Assembly: GCA_027486795.1 (NCBI GenBank)
Contig: JAIXOI010000035.1
Span: 186,001 to 250,000, forward strand
Source of the DNA: Sphingobacteriales bacterium
GTDB lineage: Bacteria; Bacteroidota; Bacteroidia; Chitinophagales; CAIOSU01
Direction: 5' to 3'
Length of the DNA: 64,000 bases
The translations under genes were made by a program, and so were the position numbers. Positions 7,277 to 16,513 of this stretch are shown piece after piece. The notes beneath the pieces are model-generated. The model made no database searches and was not told the DNA's origin. It saw only the letters and a program-made list of their open reading frames with translations. Position 1 is the stretch's first letter. Every line of letters starts with the position of its first letter.

Positions 7277-8851
7277 ATGCAGCAAATAGTAACCTTCCAT
7301 GATGTAATAACGAGTATTCCTGCCAGGTTCAGGCCAGAAAAAGCGGGAGGCCAGAAACTCATTGTTCATTTTGACATAAGCGGCGAAGAAGGTGGCACAT
7401 ATACAGTAGGTATTGTTGAGGGAAACTGCACGCTAAACCTAGGACTAAGCGGTGAGGCCGATTGCATTATAAAAGCCAAAGCTGAGGTATATACCCAGAT
7501 AGAATTGGGGAAAACCAACCCGCAAATGGCCCTGATGATGGGCAAAATTAAGGTAAGCAACTTGGGCAAGATGCTAGAATTTACCAAGTTATTCAGAAAG
7601 TTCGACCCAACAATTAAAGATACAAATAGGTCAAAAAGTTTAACGGGAATAGTTACTCGAAAGCCCCAAAGCGGTCCGTTGGTAGGTATAAGAATACTTG
7701 ATATGAGCCGCTTATTGCCAGGCCCACTGGCAACAATGATGCTAGCAGATATGGGTGCCGAGGTCATAAAAATTGAAGACCCGGCGTCGCCCGACCAAAT
7801 CCGTAATTTCCCTCCATTTATTGGTGATACCGCCGCCTACTACCTTGCCGTAAACCGCAGTAAACGCAGTCTGGCAATTAATTATAATACCGAAGAAGGC
7901 CTGCAGATACTATATAAGCTGGTAAAAGATGCCGATGTATTTGTAGAGCAGTTCAGACCCGGTGTAATGGATAAAATAGGGCTCGGATACGATACCTTGA
8001 AAAGCATTAACCCCAAGTTGGTGTATGTTTCTATAACAGGCTACGGACAAACAGGCCCTTGGTCGCATGAAGCTGGTCACGACCTAAATTATATTGCAAG
8101 GGCAGGTTTATTGGGTATTAACGGCGCAACAAGCGGGCAACTTGTAATTCCTGGTGCCCAAATAGCAGATATTGCAGGTGGCAGCTACATGGCCATGAAT
8201 GCCATTATGGCAGCACTGCTGAGCAGAAGCGTTACTGGCCATGGGCAATACGTTGATGTGAGCATGATGGATGCCGTAATGCCTTTGAGCACCTTTGCAT
8301 TTGCCCGCAGTCAAGCCGACAAACATCCAGTGTTACCTTCAGATCACGAACTTTCCGGCAAATTGGCCAACTACAATGTTTACTGTTGCAACGATGAAAA
8401 ATATATAGCCCTTGGGGCTCTTGAGCCAAAATTTTGGCAAGCATTCTGTATCGCTGTAAATAGGCCAAATTGGGCACAAGGATTGTTGTATGAGGGTATT
8501 GAGTTGGCGAATTTAAAGGCCGAAGTTTCTGCTTTATTCGCTTCACAATCCCAGGCTTATTGGGTAAGCCTATCGGCCAAATCCGATTTTTGCATGAGCC
8601 CCGTAATCACCATGGATGAAATTGAACACGAGCAGCACATGCAGCACCGCGAAATGGTAATAACCGAGCAAACTAGTGACGGAATTGATTTTAAATCATT
8701 CGGCATTCCGCTCAAGTTTAGCAACACTCCAGGGGCTATTGCTTGGCCAGCACCAACTCTGGGTGAAGATACGCTTGCCATTTTAAGGGAAGCTGGCTAC
8801 ACCAACGAAACTATTGGAAAGTGGGTGGAAACGCAGATTTTATCGGTTTAA
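7277..8851 (+). CDS. SCP2 domain fused to alpha-methylacyl-CoA racemase-like family III CoA transferase
   Basis: The 524-residue protein joins two domains. Residues about 10-115 look like an SCP2 sterol/lipid carrier fold (VHFDISGEEGGTYTV, then KAKAEVYTQIELGKTNPQMA and MMGKIKVSNLGK). Residues about 133-515 are a CaiB/BaiF family III CoA-transferase domain closest to alpha-methylacyl-CoA racemase: GIRILDMSRLLPGPLATMML, VKIEDP-like EVIKIEDP, YGQTGPW and AGHDLNYIARAG, then ADIAGGS. His of AGHD and Asp of ADIAGG would be the catalytic pair. A role in racemising branched acyl-CoA, with SCP2 presenting the lipid, is inferred. Racemases are normally about 380 residues, so the N-terminal domain is a true addition. 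The gene stands alone. Confidence 0.88.
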   Translation: MQQIVTFHDVITSIPARFRPEKAGGQKLIVHFDISGEEGGTYTVGIVEGNCTLNLGLSGEADCIIKAKAEVYTQIELGKTNPQMALMMGKIKVSNLGKMLEFTKLFRKFDPTIKDTNRSKSLTGIVTRKPQSGPLVGIRILDMSRLLPGPLATMMLADMGAEVIKIEDPASPDQIRNFPPFIGDTAAYYLAVNRSKRSLAINYNTEEGLQILYKLVKDADVFVEQFRPGVMDKIGLGYDTLKSINPKLVYVSITGYGQTGPWSHEAGHDLNYIARAGLLGINGATSGQLVIPGAQIADIAGGSYMAMNAIMAALLSRSVTGHGQYVDVSMMDAVMPLSTFAFARSQADKHPVLPSDHELSGKLANYNVYCCNDEKYIALGALEPKFWQAFCIAVNRPNWAQGLLYEGIELANLKAEVSALFASQSQAYWVSLSAKSDFCMSPVITMDEIEHEQHMQHREMVITEQTSDGIDFKSFGIPLKFSNTPGAIAWPAPTLGEDTLAILREAGYTNETIGKWVETQILSV

Positions 8852-8992
8852 ATGGCCTAGTACCCTCAACTATCGTGTCAATATCGTTTCCACAGCTAAG
8901 CAGTAGATATGATCAAAACAATAAAAAGCTCTTACCAGCACAAAAGCATCGTTAAAGCATTATAAAAACTAAGGTAGCCAAACTAGCGGCCT

Positions 8993-10204
8993 TTACTTCT
9001 CCCACTGCTTTAAATTGTGTCCCATTTTGTCGCGCTTGGTCATGAGGTATTTTTCGTTGTGAGGATTGCTGCACACCTCAATACCTACTGCCTCTACAAT
9101 CTCCAAACCATAACCGATTAGGCCAGTTCGTTTTTTAGGGTTATTGCTCATCAAGCGTAGCTTAGTTACACCCAAATCCCGAAGTATCTGAGCACCCACG
9201 CCATAATCGCGTTGGTCGCTTTGGAAACCAAGTGCCAAGTTAGCTTCAACCGTATCTTTACCCTCTTCCTGCAATTTATAGGCCTTCAGTTTGTTCAAAA
9301 GCCCAATGCCCCTGCCCTCTTGGTTCATATAGAGCACTACACCTTTCCCCTCTTTCTCTACCATCTCCAGCGCAGCGTGCAATTGGTCTCCGCAATCGCA
9401 ACGCAGCGAGCCTAAAATATCGCCTGTTAGGCACGATGAATGCACGCGCACCAGCACTGGCTCACCTTCTTTCCACTCACCTTTTACCATAGCAAGGTGG
9501 GTTTCGTTGGTAGTTATTTGGTTATAAGCTATCAATTTAAAATCGCCATATTTGGTAGGCATTTCAACTTCAACCTCGCGCTCAATCAAACGCTCTTTAC
9601 TCATGCGGTAGGCAATCAAATCCTCTATTGAAATGATTTTCATATCGAATTTCTTCGCAATTTCCATCAGTTGTGGCATGCGAGCCATGGTACCGTCTTC
9701 GTTCAATATTTCCACCAATACCCCAGCTGGTTCAAAGCCCGCCAAACGAGCCAAATCAATAGTTGCTTCGGTATGCCCAGCACGGCGTAACACGCCGCCT
9801 TTACGTGCCCGTAGCGGGAAAATGTGCCCAGGGCGACTAAAATCCTCGGGTTTGGTGTCCGGGTTAATAATTGCCTGAACCGTCTTCGCACGGTCGCTGG
9901 CAGAAATGCCCGTTGTGCAGCCATGGCCAGTAAGGTCTATGGATACTGTAAAAGCCGTTTTGTGAATGTCGGTATTGCTATTTACCATTGGCAATAACTC
10001 CAACGTATCGGCAAGGTCTTCCACAATCGGGGCACAAATAAGGCCACGACCATGCGTAGCCATAAAATTGATTATCTCTGGGGTAACATTGCGGGCTGCG
10101 GTTAAAAAGTCGCCTTCATTTTCACGGTCCTCATCATCTACTACTATTATCAATTTGCCATTCTTAATGTCTTCAATGGCTTCTTCTATGGTATTCAGTT
10201 GCAC
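8993..10204 (-). CDS. ribBA: Bifunctional DHBP synthase / GTP cyclohydrolase II
   Basis: The 403-residue enzyme carries two entry reactions of riboflavin synthesis. The N-terminal half (to about residue 200) is 3,4-dihydroxy-2-butanone-4-phosphate synthase, with [10 protein letters not shown] near residue 23 and [17 protein letters not shown]. The C-terminal half is GTP cyclohydrolase II, with the zinc-binding Cys set in [20 protein letters not shown], the catalytic [12 protein letters not shown] and the [10 protein letters not shown] ending. It lies 15 bases downstream of a glycosyltransferase gene and probably shares its transcript. No FMN riboswitch is visible in the short gap. Confidence 0.97.
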   Translation of the reverse strand: MQLNTIEEAIEDIKNGKLIIVVDDEDRENEGDFLTAARNVTPEIINFMATHGRGLICAPIVEDLADTLELLPMVNSNTDIHKTAFTVSIDLTGHGCTTGISASDRAKTVQAIINPDTKPEDFSRPGHIFPLRARKGGVLRRAGHTEATIDLARLAGFEPAGVLVEILNEDGTMARMPQLMEIAKKFDMKIISIEDLIAYRMSKERLIEREVEVEMPTKYGDFKLIAYNQITTNETHLAMVKGEWKEGEPVLVRVHSSCLTGDILGSLRCDCGDQLHAALEMVEKEGKGVVLYMNQEGRGIGLLNKLKAYKLQEEGKDTVEANLALGFQSDQRDYGVGAQILRDLGVTKLRLMSNNPKKRTGLIGYGLEIVEAVGIEVCSNPHNEKYLMTKRDKMGHNLKQWEK

Positions 10205-10219
10205 GGTATTGAGTTTTGT

Positions 10220-11407
10220 TCAGTTTCGTTTAGTAGGCTGCCACGCATCTTGCTGCACACCTTTAATGGATTTAAACCAGCCAATTAGTAAGGCAAGGTT
10301 CATTTGGTAAAAGTACGATAGATACCGCAACACAGCTACTTGTATTTGCAATCGGCCTAAAACGATATCTACCAATACTAGAATTAAAATGATGTTCTGA
10401 CATAGAAACGCTATACAGTAAAACAAGTTCATTTCCCACAGAAAGGCATTGGCAATGTATGCCCCGATAAGCAAGAATGGACCCAACCAGCGCAGTAGCT
10501 TGTGCGACCAAAATGTAAATGCCACCATACTTACAGGAGGTAATAACATCTTCCAGAATACACCCAAGTTCTGATAGTTGCCCATGTTAATGCGCACTTT
10601 GCGTTGAAACTCAACAGGTAGTTCGTCGCTGGCATTTTCGTAGCAGATAGCAGCAGGCTCTACATGGCTTTTTCCGCCATTTTGAAGCACTTTCATGCTT
10701 ACATAAAAATCATCGGAACGAAAATTGGCCGGAGCTGGGGTAAAGAACCGCTGTTTAACGGCATAGCAAGCGCCAAACGCTCCCATAATATGACCAAATA
10801 CATTTCCTTCCCAGTATTTTATTTGATTCTCAATGGAGATGTAACTTTTCTCTTGCTTGAAAATGCCGTCCTGTTTGTTTCCTTCGTTAATGATACTGCC
10901 GCCCACCAGGCCCATTTTGGGGTCGGCAAAACGTTTTACTAATTGATAAATGGTGTCGGGTTCGAAAAACACATTGGCATCGGTAAGAATCAAAATATCG
11001 TTAGGCTGAACATCGGGAATGGCAGCATACATGCTGTTTACCATACCTATCTTACCGGTTTTGGCGGGGAATAGAGTGTAAAACACATTAGGGTGTTGTG
11101 CCGCTGCTGCTTCCAGCATAGCATTGCTGCCATCTGTTGAGCCATCAGAACCAAAATGTACATAGACCTTATGATTGGGGTAGGTAGAGATAACAGAGCT
11201 AGCTATTTTTCTAGCCAGTACTTTTTCCTCATTGTATACCGCTATCAGAATATGTACTTGGGGTAATTGAGAGTCGTTTTCTTTAAAAATTAAAGGATTT
11301 TTAGGAAAAAGTATACTTGATAACAACTTGACAAACAACGGATAGAACAGATAACTGTAAAGTATTGCCGCAACACAAATCCAAAATATTACTTGGGCAA
11401 CAATCAT
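10220..11407 (-). CDS. Membrane-anchored family 2 glycosyltransferase
   Basis: The 395-residue protein has an N-terminal membrane segment (residues about 3-25), then a GT-A domain with HILIAVYNEEKVLARKI, the HFGSDGSTDGS and ILTDANVFFEP acidic motifs and a DDFYVSMKVLQNG motif, then three or four C-terminal membrane segments. This is the layout of processive or lipid-linked GT2 enzymes of the cellulose/poly-GlcNAc synthase type. It lacks the QxxRW motif in full; FQRKVRINMGN occupies that place. Its start overlaps the stop of the upstream GT4 gene by four bases (ATGA), so the two are translationally coupled and probably work on the same surface polysaccharide. Confidence 0.87.
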   Translation of the reverse strand: MIVAQVIFWICVAAILYSYLFYPLFVKLLSSILFPKNPLIFKENDSQLPQVHILIAVYNEEKVLARKIASSVISTYPNHKVYVHFGSDGSTDGSNAMLEAAAAQHPNVFYTLFPAKTGKIGMVNSMYAAIPDVQPNDILILTDANVFFEPDTIYQLVKRFADPKMGLVGGSIINEGNKQDGIFKQEKSYISIENQIKYWEGNVFGHIMGAFGACYAVKQRFFTPAPANFRSDDFYVSMKVLQNGGKSHVEPAAICYENASDELPVEFQRKVRINMGNYQNLGVFWKMLLPPVSMVAFTFWSHKLLRWLGPFLLIGAYIANAFLWEMNLFYCIAFLCQNIILILVLVDIVLGRLQIQVAVLRYLSYFYQMNLALLIGWFKSIKGVQQDAWQPTKRN

Positions 11408-12609
11408 ATCCCGAAGGCTCTCTGGTAGAACTCAATTAATTGTTCAGCAAAGGTAAGGTTATTATATCGGCTTTCGATAAGCTCCCGTGCATTTTCGCCA
11501 AGAGCAGACACCCTGCTTTGGTCTACGAGTAAATGTTCCAACTTATCAATAAACTCCAGTTTATCATTAGCGATACTTATATTAAACCCATCTGAGTAGG
11601 CAATACCCTCGGCCCCAATACTAGTGGAAACAATAGCCTTTTTCATGGCCATACCTTCAATTATCTTGATGCGCATGCCGCTACCTGAAAATAAAGGCAC
11701 TATCATAATCCCATTTTCGGCAATAAAACCTAGCGCATCGTCGATCTCGCCTAAAATATGTGCTCCATTGCCGCTCAATTCATTCATCCATTTTGGCATA
11801 TTTCTGCCGGCAACATAAAATTCTATGTCAGGGTGTTTTGCCTTAAGGGTTGGCCAAACATCCTGCACAAACCACTTTACACCTTCTTGGTTGGGCAACC
11901 AATCGAGCCCACCGATAAAAAAAATGGTATTGGGCTTAGGTTGGCTGTTTTGATAAGGTTCATATCTATCCAAGTCGCTACCACAAGGTGCTGTAAACAT
12001 AGATACGGTTGCTCCCATTGCTTTCATTTTAGCCTCATCTTCTGGGCTAATGGGCACAATGGCATCATTGCGGGTTAGTTGCGCCAACTCATATTGTTTC
12101 AATCTACCCGCCTGCAAACCAAGGTAGAACTTCTTGAGCGGGTTCCTTTCGTTGGCAGCCAAACGTTCCCATATCTCGCTCTCCACATTATGCGAGCGCA
12201 TTATTACGGGGCCTTTAAAGTGTTTCCTTATAACATCAACATAAGGCCCTAAATAAAGACCCTCGCATTGCACTAAGTCAAACTTCCTGGCAACCAAATA
12301 CTCGACTATTAAATCCTCAAACCCCTTGTTTATAAAGCGTTCAATATGATAAGAGCCTCCAGTAAACAGGTTCTTTAATGCTGGTAGCGGTTTTACCCCT
12401 GTATCAACAGTTACTGCTTTAAACTCTGCCAATTCCAATACTTCATCTGGCAAATTGGAAATGTCTGTATGGTGTTTCAAGGTATTAATAGCCAAAACCG
12501 TCACCTTATGCCCCAAGCGATGAAATGCCTTTATGTTATTGTAAATAGCAATCACCTCTCCATCTTTCAATGGATAGGGAAATTTTTTACAGAGGATTAG
12601 GATGTTCAT
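11404..12609 (-). CDS. Family 4/1 glycosyltransferase
   Basis: The start is placed at the ATG at 12609 (MNILILCKKFPYPLKDGEV), because the 15 codons before it are low-complexity and partly a 7-base repeat. The resulting 401-residue protein has a GT-B fold: an N-terminal Rossmann half with the loop KDGEVIAIYNNI, and a C-terminal half with FIGGLDWLPNQEGVKWF, the MIVPLFSGSGMRIKIIEGMA motif and the KAIVSTSIGAEGI motif that mark retaining nucleotide-sugar transferases. The acceptor is unknown. It overlaps the following GT2 gene by four bases. Confidence 0.9.
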   Translation of the reverse strand: MNILILCKKFPYPLKDGEVIAIYNNIKAFHRLGHKVTVLAINTLKHHTDISNLPDEVLELAEFKAVTVDTGVKPLPALKNLFTGGSYHIERFINKGFEDLIVEYLVARKFDLVQCEGLYLGPYVDVIRKHFKGPVIMRSHNVESEIWERLAANERNPLKKFYLGLQAGRLKQYELAQLTRNDAIVPISPEDEAKMKAMGATVSMFTAPCGSDLDRYEPYQNSQPKPNTIFFIGGLDWLPNQEGVKWFVQDVWPTLKAKHPDIEFYVAGRNMPKWMNELSGNGAHILGEIDDALGFIAENGIMIVPLFSGSGMRIKIIEGMAMKKAIVSTSIGAEGIAYSDGFNISIANDKLEFIDKLEHLLVDQSRVSALGENARELIESRYNNLTFAEQLIEFYQRAFGI

Positions 12610-12620
12610 GCTATTGGTTG

Positions 12621-12648
12621 GTATTGAGTATAGAGTATTGAGTATAAA
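12621..12648. repeat. Degenerate 7-bp tandem array (4 units)
   Basis: Four head-to-tail heptamers: GTATTGA, GTATAGA, GTATTGA, GTATAAA. The array lies just upstream of the GT4 start. It has the same 7-base period as the arrays at 41751, 43157, 43199, 61548 and 61644, but a different word. Confidence 0.75.
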
Positions 12649-12681
12649 GACCACTTAACTATACCATTAGTACAGGAGTTA

Positions 12682-13311
12682 TTACAATTTCAGTCCAGCT
12701 TTCGGTACTTCAACTTTCCACAAGCCCCTCATATCCTTATACTTAAAGCCTGTTGCTTTATCGTCAGGGTATAGCATGCTAATGGTAATAAATGTTGCCT
12801 CCTCAATATCAACACCCGGTTCACCATGGCATTTGGTGCAAGCCAATATGCTCATGTGTATAGGCTTGTACGCGGTGTAATGGTCGCCATCATCAAACAA
12901 AGTCAGCGCAAATACCTCCGGCTTATTTCCATACTCCTCAATGAGTTTCAACTCTCTTTCGTTAGCTGCGTTGGCTGGGTTTCTGTTTTTGTGCGAAACA
13001 CGCGAAACCGTTGCCCCATAGTTGGCTTTCAATGAATCGTAAATGGCTCCTACATGTATGTTGCAAAACACCACCGCACCTGCGGTGCCGCTATCTTCTA
13101 TGGCCTTCACTAAATTTGCCATTAAGGTTTGCTGCCCTATAAGAGTAACGTCGCTAGCTATTTTTAGCGCTTCGGTCTCTTCTTCATTGTACTTTTTCTC
13201 TATATCGGGCAATAGTTCGGTATCTTTGTTAACAGTGCCTTGGTCGCTGCAGGCAACAAACAGGATAATGCTAAGACCAAAGGTTGCCAACCACAAAAAT
13301 GCGTTTTTCAT
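12682..13311 (-). CDS. DUF3365 (Tll0287-like) c-heme lipoprotein
   Basis: The start is taken at 13311, giving MKNAFLWLATFGLSIILFVAC: a lipoprotein signal with lipobox FVAC, so the mature protein of about 190 residues is membrane-anchored outside the cytoplasm. A longer reading frame exists upstream but overlaps pfkA. The body fits DUF3365/Tll0287-like proteins, which bind one c-type heme in a PAS-like fold. The CTKCH motif (CxxCH) near the C-terminus is the heme attachment site. The role is probably redox or gas/signal sensing. It diverges from pfkA with only 16 bases between start codons. Confidence 0.82.
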   Translation of the reverse strand: MKNAFLWLATFGLSIILFVACSDQGTVNKDTELLPDIEKKYNEEETEALKIASDVTLIGQQTLMANLVKAIEDSGTAGAVVFCNIHVGAIYDSLKANYGATVSRVSHKNRNPANAANERELKLIEEYGNKPEVFALTLFDDGDHYTAYKPIHMSILACTKCHGEPGVDIEEATFITISMLYPDDKATGFKYKDMRGLWKVEVPKAGLKL

Positions 13312-13327
13312 AAAAACAGTATTTAAG

Positions 13328-14317
13328 ATGACCTCAAAAATACAGAAAATAGGGGTATTTACCTCTGGAGGCGATTCGCCGGGCATGAATGCTGCTATCA
13401 GGGCAGTAGTGCGAAGTGCATTGTCGCAAGGTATTGAATGTGTAGGCATATACCGAGGCTACGAAGGTATGATTGATGGCGAGTTTATGCCATTGGCGTC
13501 GCAATCGGTAAGCAACATTATCCAACGCGGTGGTACTATTTTAAAATCGGCGCGCAGCACCCAGTTTAGAGAAAAGGCAGGCAGAGATCTGGCCTATAAA
13601 CAGCTTAAAGCCAATGGGATAGAATACTTGGTGGGCATAGGTGGCGATGGCACCTTTAAAGGTGGCTTGGCATTTACCGATGAGCACCCGGACATTAAAT
13701 TTATTGGCTTACCTGGTACTATTGATAATGACTTGTATGGCACCGACTACACAATAGGGTACGACACTGCCGTAAACACTGTGGTAGATTGTATTGACAA
13801 GATACGCGACACAGCAGCTTCGCACGATAGGCTGTTTTTTGTGGAAGTGATGGGCCGCGATGCAGGTTTTATTGCCCTGCGAAGCGGTATAGCGAGTGGG
13901 GCTGATGCCATATTGATACCTGAATACAAAACCGACCTCGACGGCTTGGTTGCAACGCTCAAAAACCGTCACACGATGCGCAAAACCAGCAACATAGTGG
14001 TAGTATCAGAAGGCGACGACCAAGGTGGTGCTTTTGAGATTGTAAGCAAAGTAAAAGACCGTTTGCAGGAATTTGAGATAAAAGTTACTGTTTTAGGTCA
14101 CTTGCAACGCGGAGGCAATCCAAGCAGTCTAGATAGATTAATAAGCAGTCAAATGGGTGTTGCCGCTGTAAATGCACTTTTAGCAGGCAAAAACCGGATA
14201 ATGATTGGCGTACAATGCGGACAAACAGTTGAGATACCGTTGGAGAAAGCCACAAAGCACCATAATACTATAAAACCAGGATTGATTGAGTTAGCCACCA
14301 CCCTATCAAGCATTTAA
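13328..14317 (+). CDS. pfkA: ATP-dependent 6-phosphofructokinase
   Basis: The 329-residue enzyme phosphorylates fructose-6-phosphate in glycolysis. The start at 13328 (MTSKIQKIGVFTSGGDSPGM) is chosen by homology; an open frame runs further upstream but is antisense to the DUF3365 lipoprotein. Visible motifs are GGDSPGMNA and GGDGTFKG for ATP binding, PGTIDND for the catalytic base, GYDTAVNT and EVMGRDAGFIA for sugar phosphate. The GGDGT sequence, with Gly after the Asp, indicates an ATP rather than a pyrophosphate enzyme. It is followed after one base by pyrC. Confidence 0.96.
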   Translation: MTSKIQKIGVFTSGGDSPGMNAAIRAVVRSALSQGIECVGIYRGYEGMIDGEFMPLASQSVSNIIQRGGTILKSARSTQFREKAGRDLAYKQLKANGIEYLVGIGGDGTFKGGLAFTDEHPDIKFIGLPGTIDNDLYGTDYTIGYDTAVNTVVDCIDKIRDTAASHDRLFFVEVMGRDAGFIALRSGIASGADAILIPEYKTDLDGLVATLKNRHTMRKTSNIVVVSEGDDQGGAFEIVSKVKDRLQEFEIKVTVLGHLQRGGNPSSLDRLISSQMGVAAVNALLAGKNRIMIGVQCGQTVEIPLEKATKHHNTIKPGLIELATTLSSI

Positions 14318-14318
14318 G

Positions 14319-15653
14319 ATGAATACATACCTAATTACCAATGCTAAAGTAGTTAACGAAGGAACCATTACTGAAACGGATGTGCTCATAAAAAATGGCA
14401 GAATAGAAAAGATTGCTGCTAGTATTCATGCACCTGATGCAGCAGTTATAGATGCCAAAGGGCAATACCTTATGCCTGGCCTTATCGACGACCAAGTGCA
14501 TTTCCGCGAACCAGGGCTCACGCACAAGGCGCATATTAAATCGGAAGCCAGGGCAGCCGTAGCTGGCGGTATTACTTCTTTTATGGAAATGCCCAATACC
14601 AACCCACCAGCAACTACTCAAGAACTTTTGCAAGATAAATATGACATTGCTGCTCGCAGTTCGTTGGCCAACTATTCCTTCTTTATGGGCACGAGCAATG
14701 ACAATTATGAAGAAGTAATGCAAACCGATTTAAAAAACGTTTGCGGCCTTAAAATTTTCATGGGTTCTTCTACCGGAAACATGTTGGTTGACAGGCGAGA
14801 AACGTTGGAAAAAATATTTGCCAACTTTGGCGGATTGATTGCTACCCATTGCGAAGACGAGGCTACTATCCGAGCCAATATGGCAGAAGCGGTTGCTAAG
14901 TATGGCGAGCAAATACCGATTGAAATGCACCCCATCATCCGAAATGCGGAGGCTTGTTACAAGTCGTCAAGCATGGCGATTGAATTGGCAAAGTCGCACG
15001 GAACGCGTTTACACGTCCTACATATATCAACGGCTATAGAAACAGGTCTATTTGATAATAGCGTTCCATTAGCGCAAAAGAAAATAACCGCTGAGGCATG
15101 CACGCACCACCTTTGGTTTAGCGATGCGGACTATGCCACTAAAGGAACCCTTATTAAATGGAATCCAGCTGTAAAAACGGCTAATGACCGGGATGCTATT
15201 CTTAAAGCTTTGCTTGATGACCGCATAGATGTGTTGGCTACAGACCATGCCCCACACACCAAAGAGGAAAAGTCAAACCTGTATGCCAAAGCCCCTGCAG
15301 GTGGTCCATTGGTGCAACACGCACTGGTAGCATTACTCGAAATGCACCATCAAGGAAAAATATCTATAGAAACCATCGTGCAAAAGGCTGCTCACAACCC
15401 CGCTATTCTGTTCCGCATACCGGAGCGAGGCTTTATAAGGGAAGGATACTACGCCGATTTGGTGCTGGTAGATTTGGATAAACCATGGATGGTGCAACCT
15501 ACAAACATTCTATACCAATGTGGCTGGTCGCCTTTCGAAGGGCAAACCTTCCGCTCGGCGGTTACCCACACGTTTGTAAATGGTCATTTGGCTTATCACA
15601 ATGGTGTGTTGAACGATGGGCAACTGGGGATGCGTTTAAGATTTGAGCATTAA
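14319..15653 (+). CDS. pyrC: Dihydroorotase (class I)
   Basis: The 444-residue amidohydrolase closes the dihydroorotate ring in pyrimidine synthesis. It has the family pattern IDDQVHFREPGLTHKA near residue 58, FMEMPNTNPP, KIFMGSSTGNM, THCEDE, LHVLHIST and ATDHAPH, all for metal and substrate binding. The first metal-ligand position of the usual DxHxH motif is Gln (DQVHF). As far as I recall this is a common form in flavobacterial and related class I enzymes and not a defect. The start ATG is one base after the pfkA stop, so the two genes are co-transcribed. An allantoinase is a less likely alternative. Confidence 0.9.
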   Translation: MNTYLITNAKVVNEGTITETDVLIKNGRIEKIAASIHAPDAAVIDAKGQYLMPGLIDDQVHFREPGLTHKAHIKSEARAAVAGGITSFMEMPNTNPPATTQELLQDKYDIAARSSLANYSFFMGTSNDNYEEVMQTDLKNVCGLKIFMGSSTGNMLVDRRETLEKIFANFGGLIATHCEDEATIRANMAEAVAKYGEQIPIEMHPIIRNAEACYKSSSMAIELAKSHGTRLHVLHISTAIETGLFDNSVPLAQKKITAEACTHHLWFSDADYATKGTLIKWNPAVKTANDRDAILKALLDDRIDVLATDHAPHTKEEKSNLYAKAPAGGPLVQHALVALLEMHHQGKISIETIVQKAAHNPAILFRIPERGFIREGYYADLVLVDLDKPWMVQPTNILYQCGWSPFEGQTFRSAVTHTFVNGHLAYHNGVLNDGQLGMRLRFEH

Positions 15654-15662
15654 GTTATCGCA

Positions 15663-16058
15663 ATGGAAGATAGCCAAGGCAAGAAATCCACCAAACTACA
15701 AACAGGTAACCAAGGTGAGCAATTGGCAGCGGAGTACCTGCTAGCAAAAGGTTATGCCATAGTAGCCCGCAATTGGCGATACCAAAAAGCCGAGCTGGAT
15801 ATTATAGCCAAGTGTGAGCGAACTACAGTATTTGTAGAGGTAAAAACACGTCGAGGATTGGCATATGGATATCCAGAAGAAGGAGTTACGCCTGCCAAAC
15901 AAAAGCACCTAGCGCGCGGTGCAAATGCCTATGTGTTGGAGCATGATATCAATAACGATATAAGATTTGACATCATTTCGATTATCCTTGGCAAAGGCAA
16001 AGCGCCTGAGATAAATCACATTGAGGATGCATTCTTTCCCATTGGGGAGGGCTATTGA
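15663..16058 (+). CDS. yraN: YraN/UPF0102 family nuclease-like protein
   Basis: The 131-residue protein belongs to UPF0102, a restriction-endonuclease-like (PD-(D/E)xK) fold. It shows GNQGEQLAAEYLLAKGY, the NWRYQKAELDIIA segment carrying the catalytic Asp, and VFVEVKTR with the Glu-x-Lys pair. The cellular role is poorly known; links to recombination or repair have been suggested for the family. It is the last gene of the pfkA-pyrC-yraN unit and overlaps the convergent lipoprotein gene by seven bases. Confidence 0.92.
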   Translation: MEDSQGKKSTKLQTGNQGEQLAAEYLLAKGYAIVARNWRYQKAELDIIAKCERTTVFVEVKTRRGLAYGYPEEGVTPAKQKHLARGANAYVLEHDINNDIRFDIISIILGKGKAPEINHIEDAFFPIGEGY

Positions 16059-16495
16059 AGCCGTTTGAAAATGAATATTGTCTCTTCGTTATCGATGTTC
16101 TCAATGGCTTGGTAGGTCAATTCTGTTTTCCTCAAATCCATAATCTCAACATTGGAGCCAAAAAAGTTTTGAAAAGTCCCATCGTTCGGGCCAAGAAATG
16201 AAATACGACCCAATTTCTCGTCTAATATAAACTCAAAAGCGAAGGTGTGAAGTAAAATACCCGTTTTATAAAACCTTGCTTCTGCGACTCTATCCCTACC
16301 CAACCTTAGCTCTATCTTATCATAACTATCTCGAGTACCAAGATCTTCCAAAGCATCAGAGCAATCTCCCAATGCGCAAAGATTGATATGCTCTAGCAAC
16401 CAAACACCCTCCACACTTTTATTACTATATTTAGCACAAGATGGGATGAATAGAGTAATCACCAAAACTACAACTAGCAATCGCATTGGCTTCAT
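16052..16495 (-). CDS. Small lipoprotein, lipocalin-like
   Basis: The 147-residue protein has a lipoprotein signal peptide with lipobox IPSC (Cys20). After cleavage, SVEGVWLLEHI resembles the first strand of lipocalin-like Bacteroidetes lipoproteins, and the rest is predicted beta-rich, ending in EETIFIFKRLQ. The three Cys after the lipid anchor site (residues 20-45) may include a disulfide. The function is unknown. It converges on yraN with a seven-base overlap. Confidence 0.75.
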   Translation of the reverse strand: MKPMRLLVVVLVITLFIPSCAKYSNKSVEGVWLLEHINLCALGDCSDALEDLGTRDSYDKIELRLGRDRVAEARFYKTGILLHTFAFEFILDEKLGRISFLGPNDGTFQNFFGSNVEIMDLRKTELTYQAIENIDNEETIFIFKRLQ

Positions 16496-16513
16496 AATGA
16501 TACAAATATAAAA

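Noticed and set aside
9703-9924. Alternative-frame open stretch inside ribBA
   Set aside because: It is fully covered by the well-conserved ribBA frame, with no start signal or family match.
13043-13327. N-terminal extension of the pfkA frame
   Set aside because: It is antisense to the DUF3365 lipoprotein gene and unlike any phosphofructokinase; the conserved protein begins at 13328.
14319-15653. Gln in place of a metal-binding His in dihydroorotase considered as a sign of an inactive enzyme
   Set aside because: The DQVHFREPG form appears, as I recall, regularly in related Bacteroidetes enzymes and all other ligands are present.
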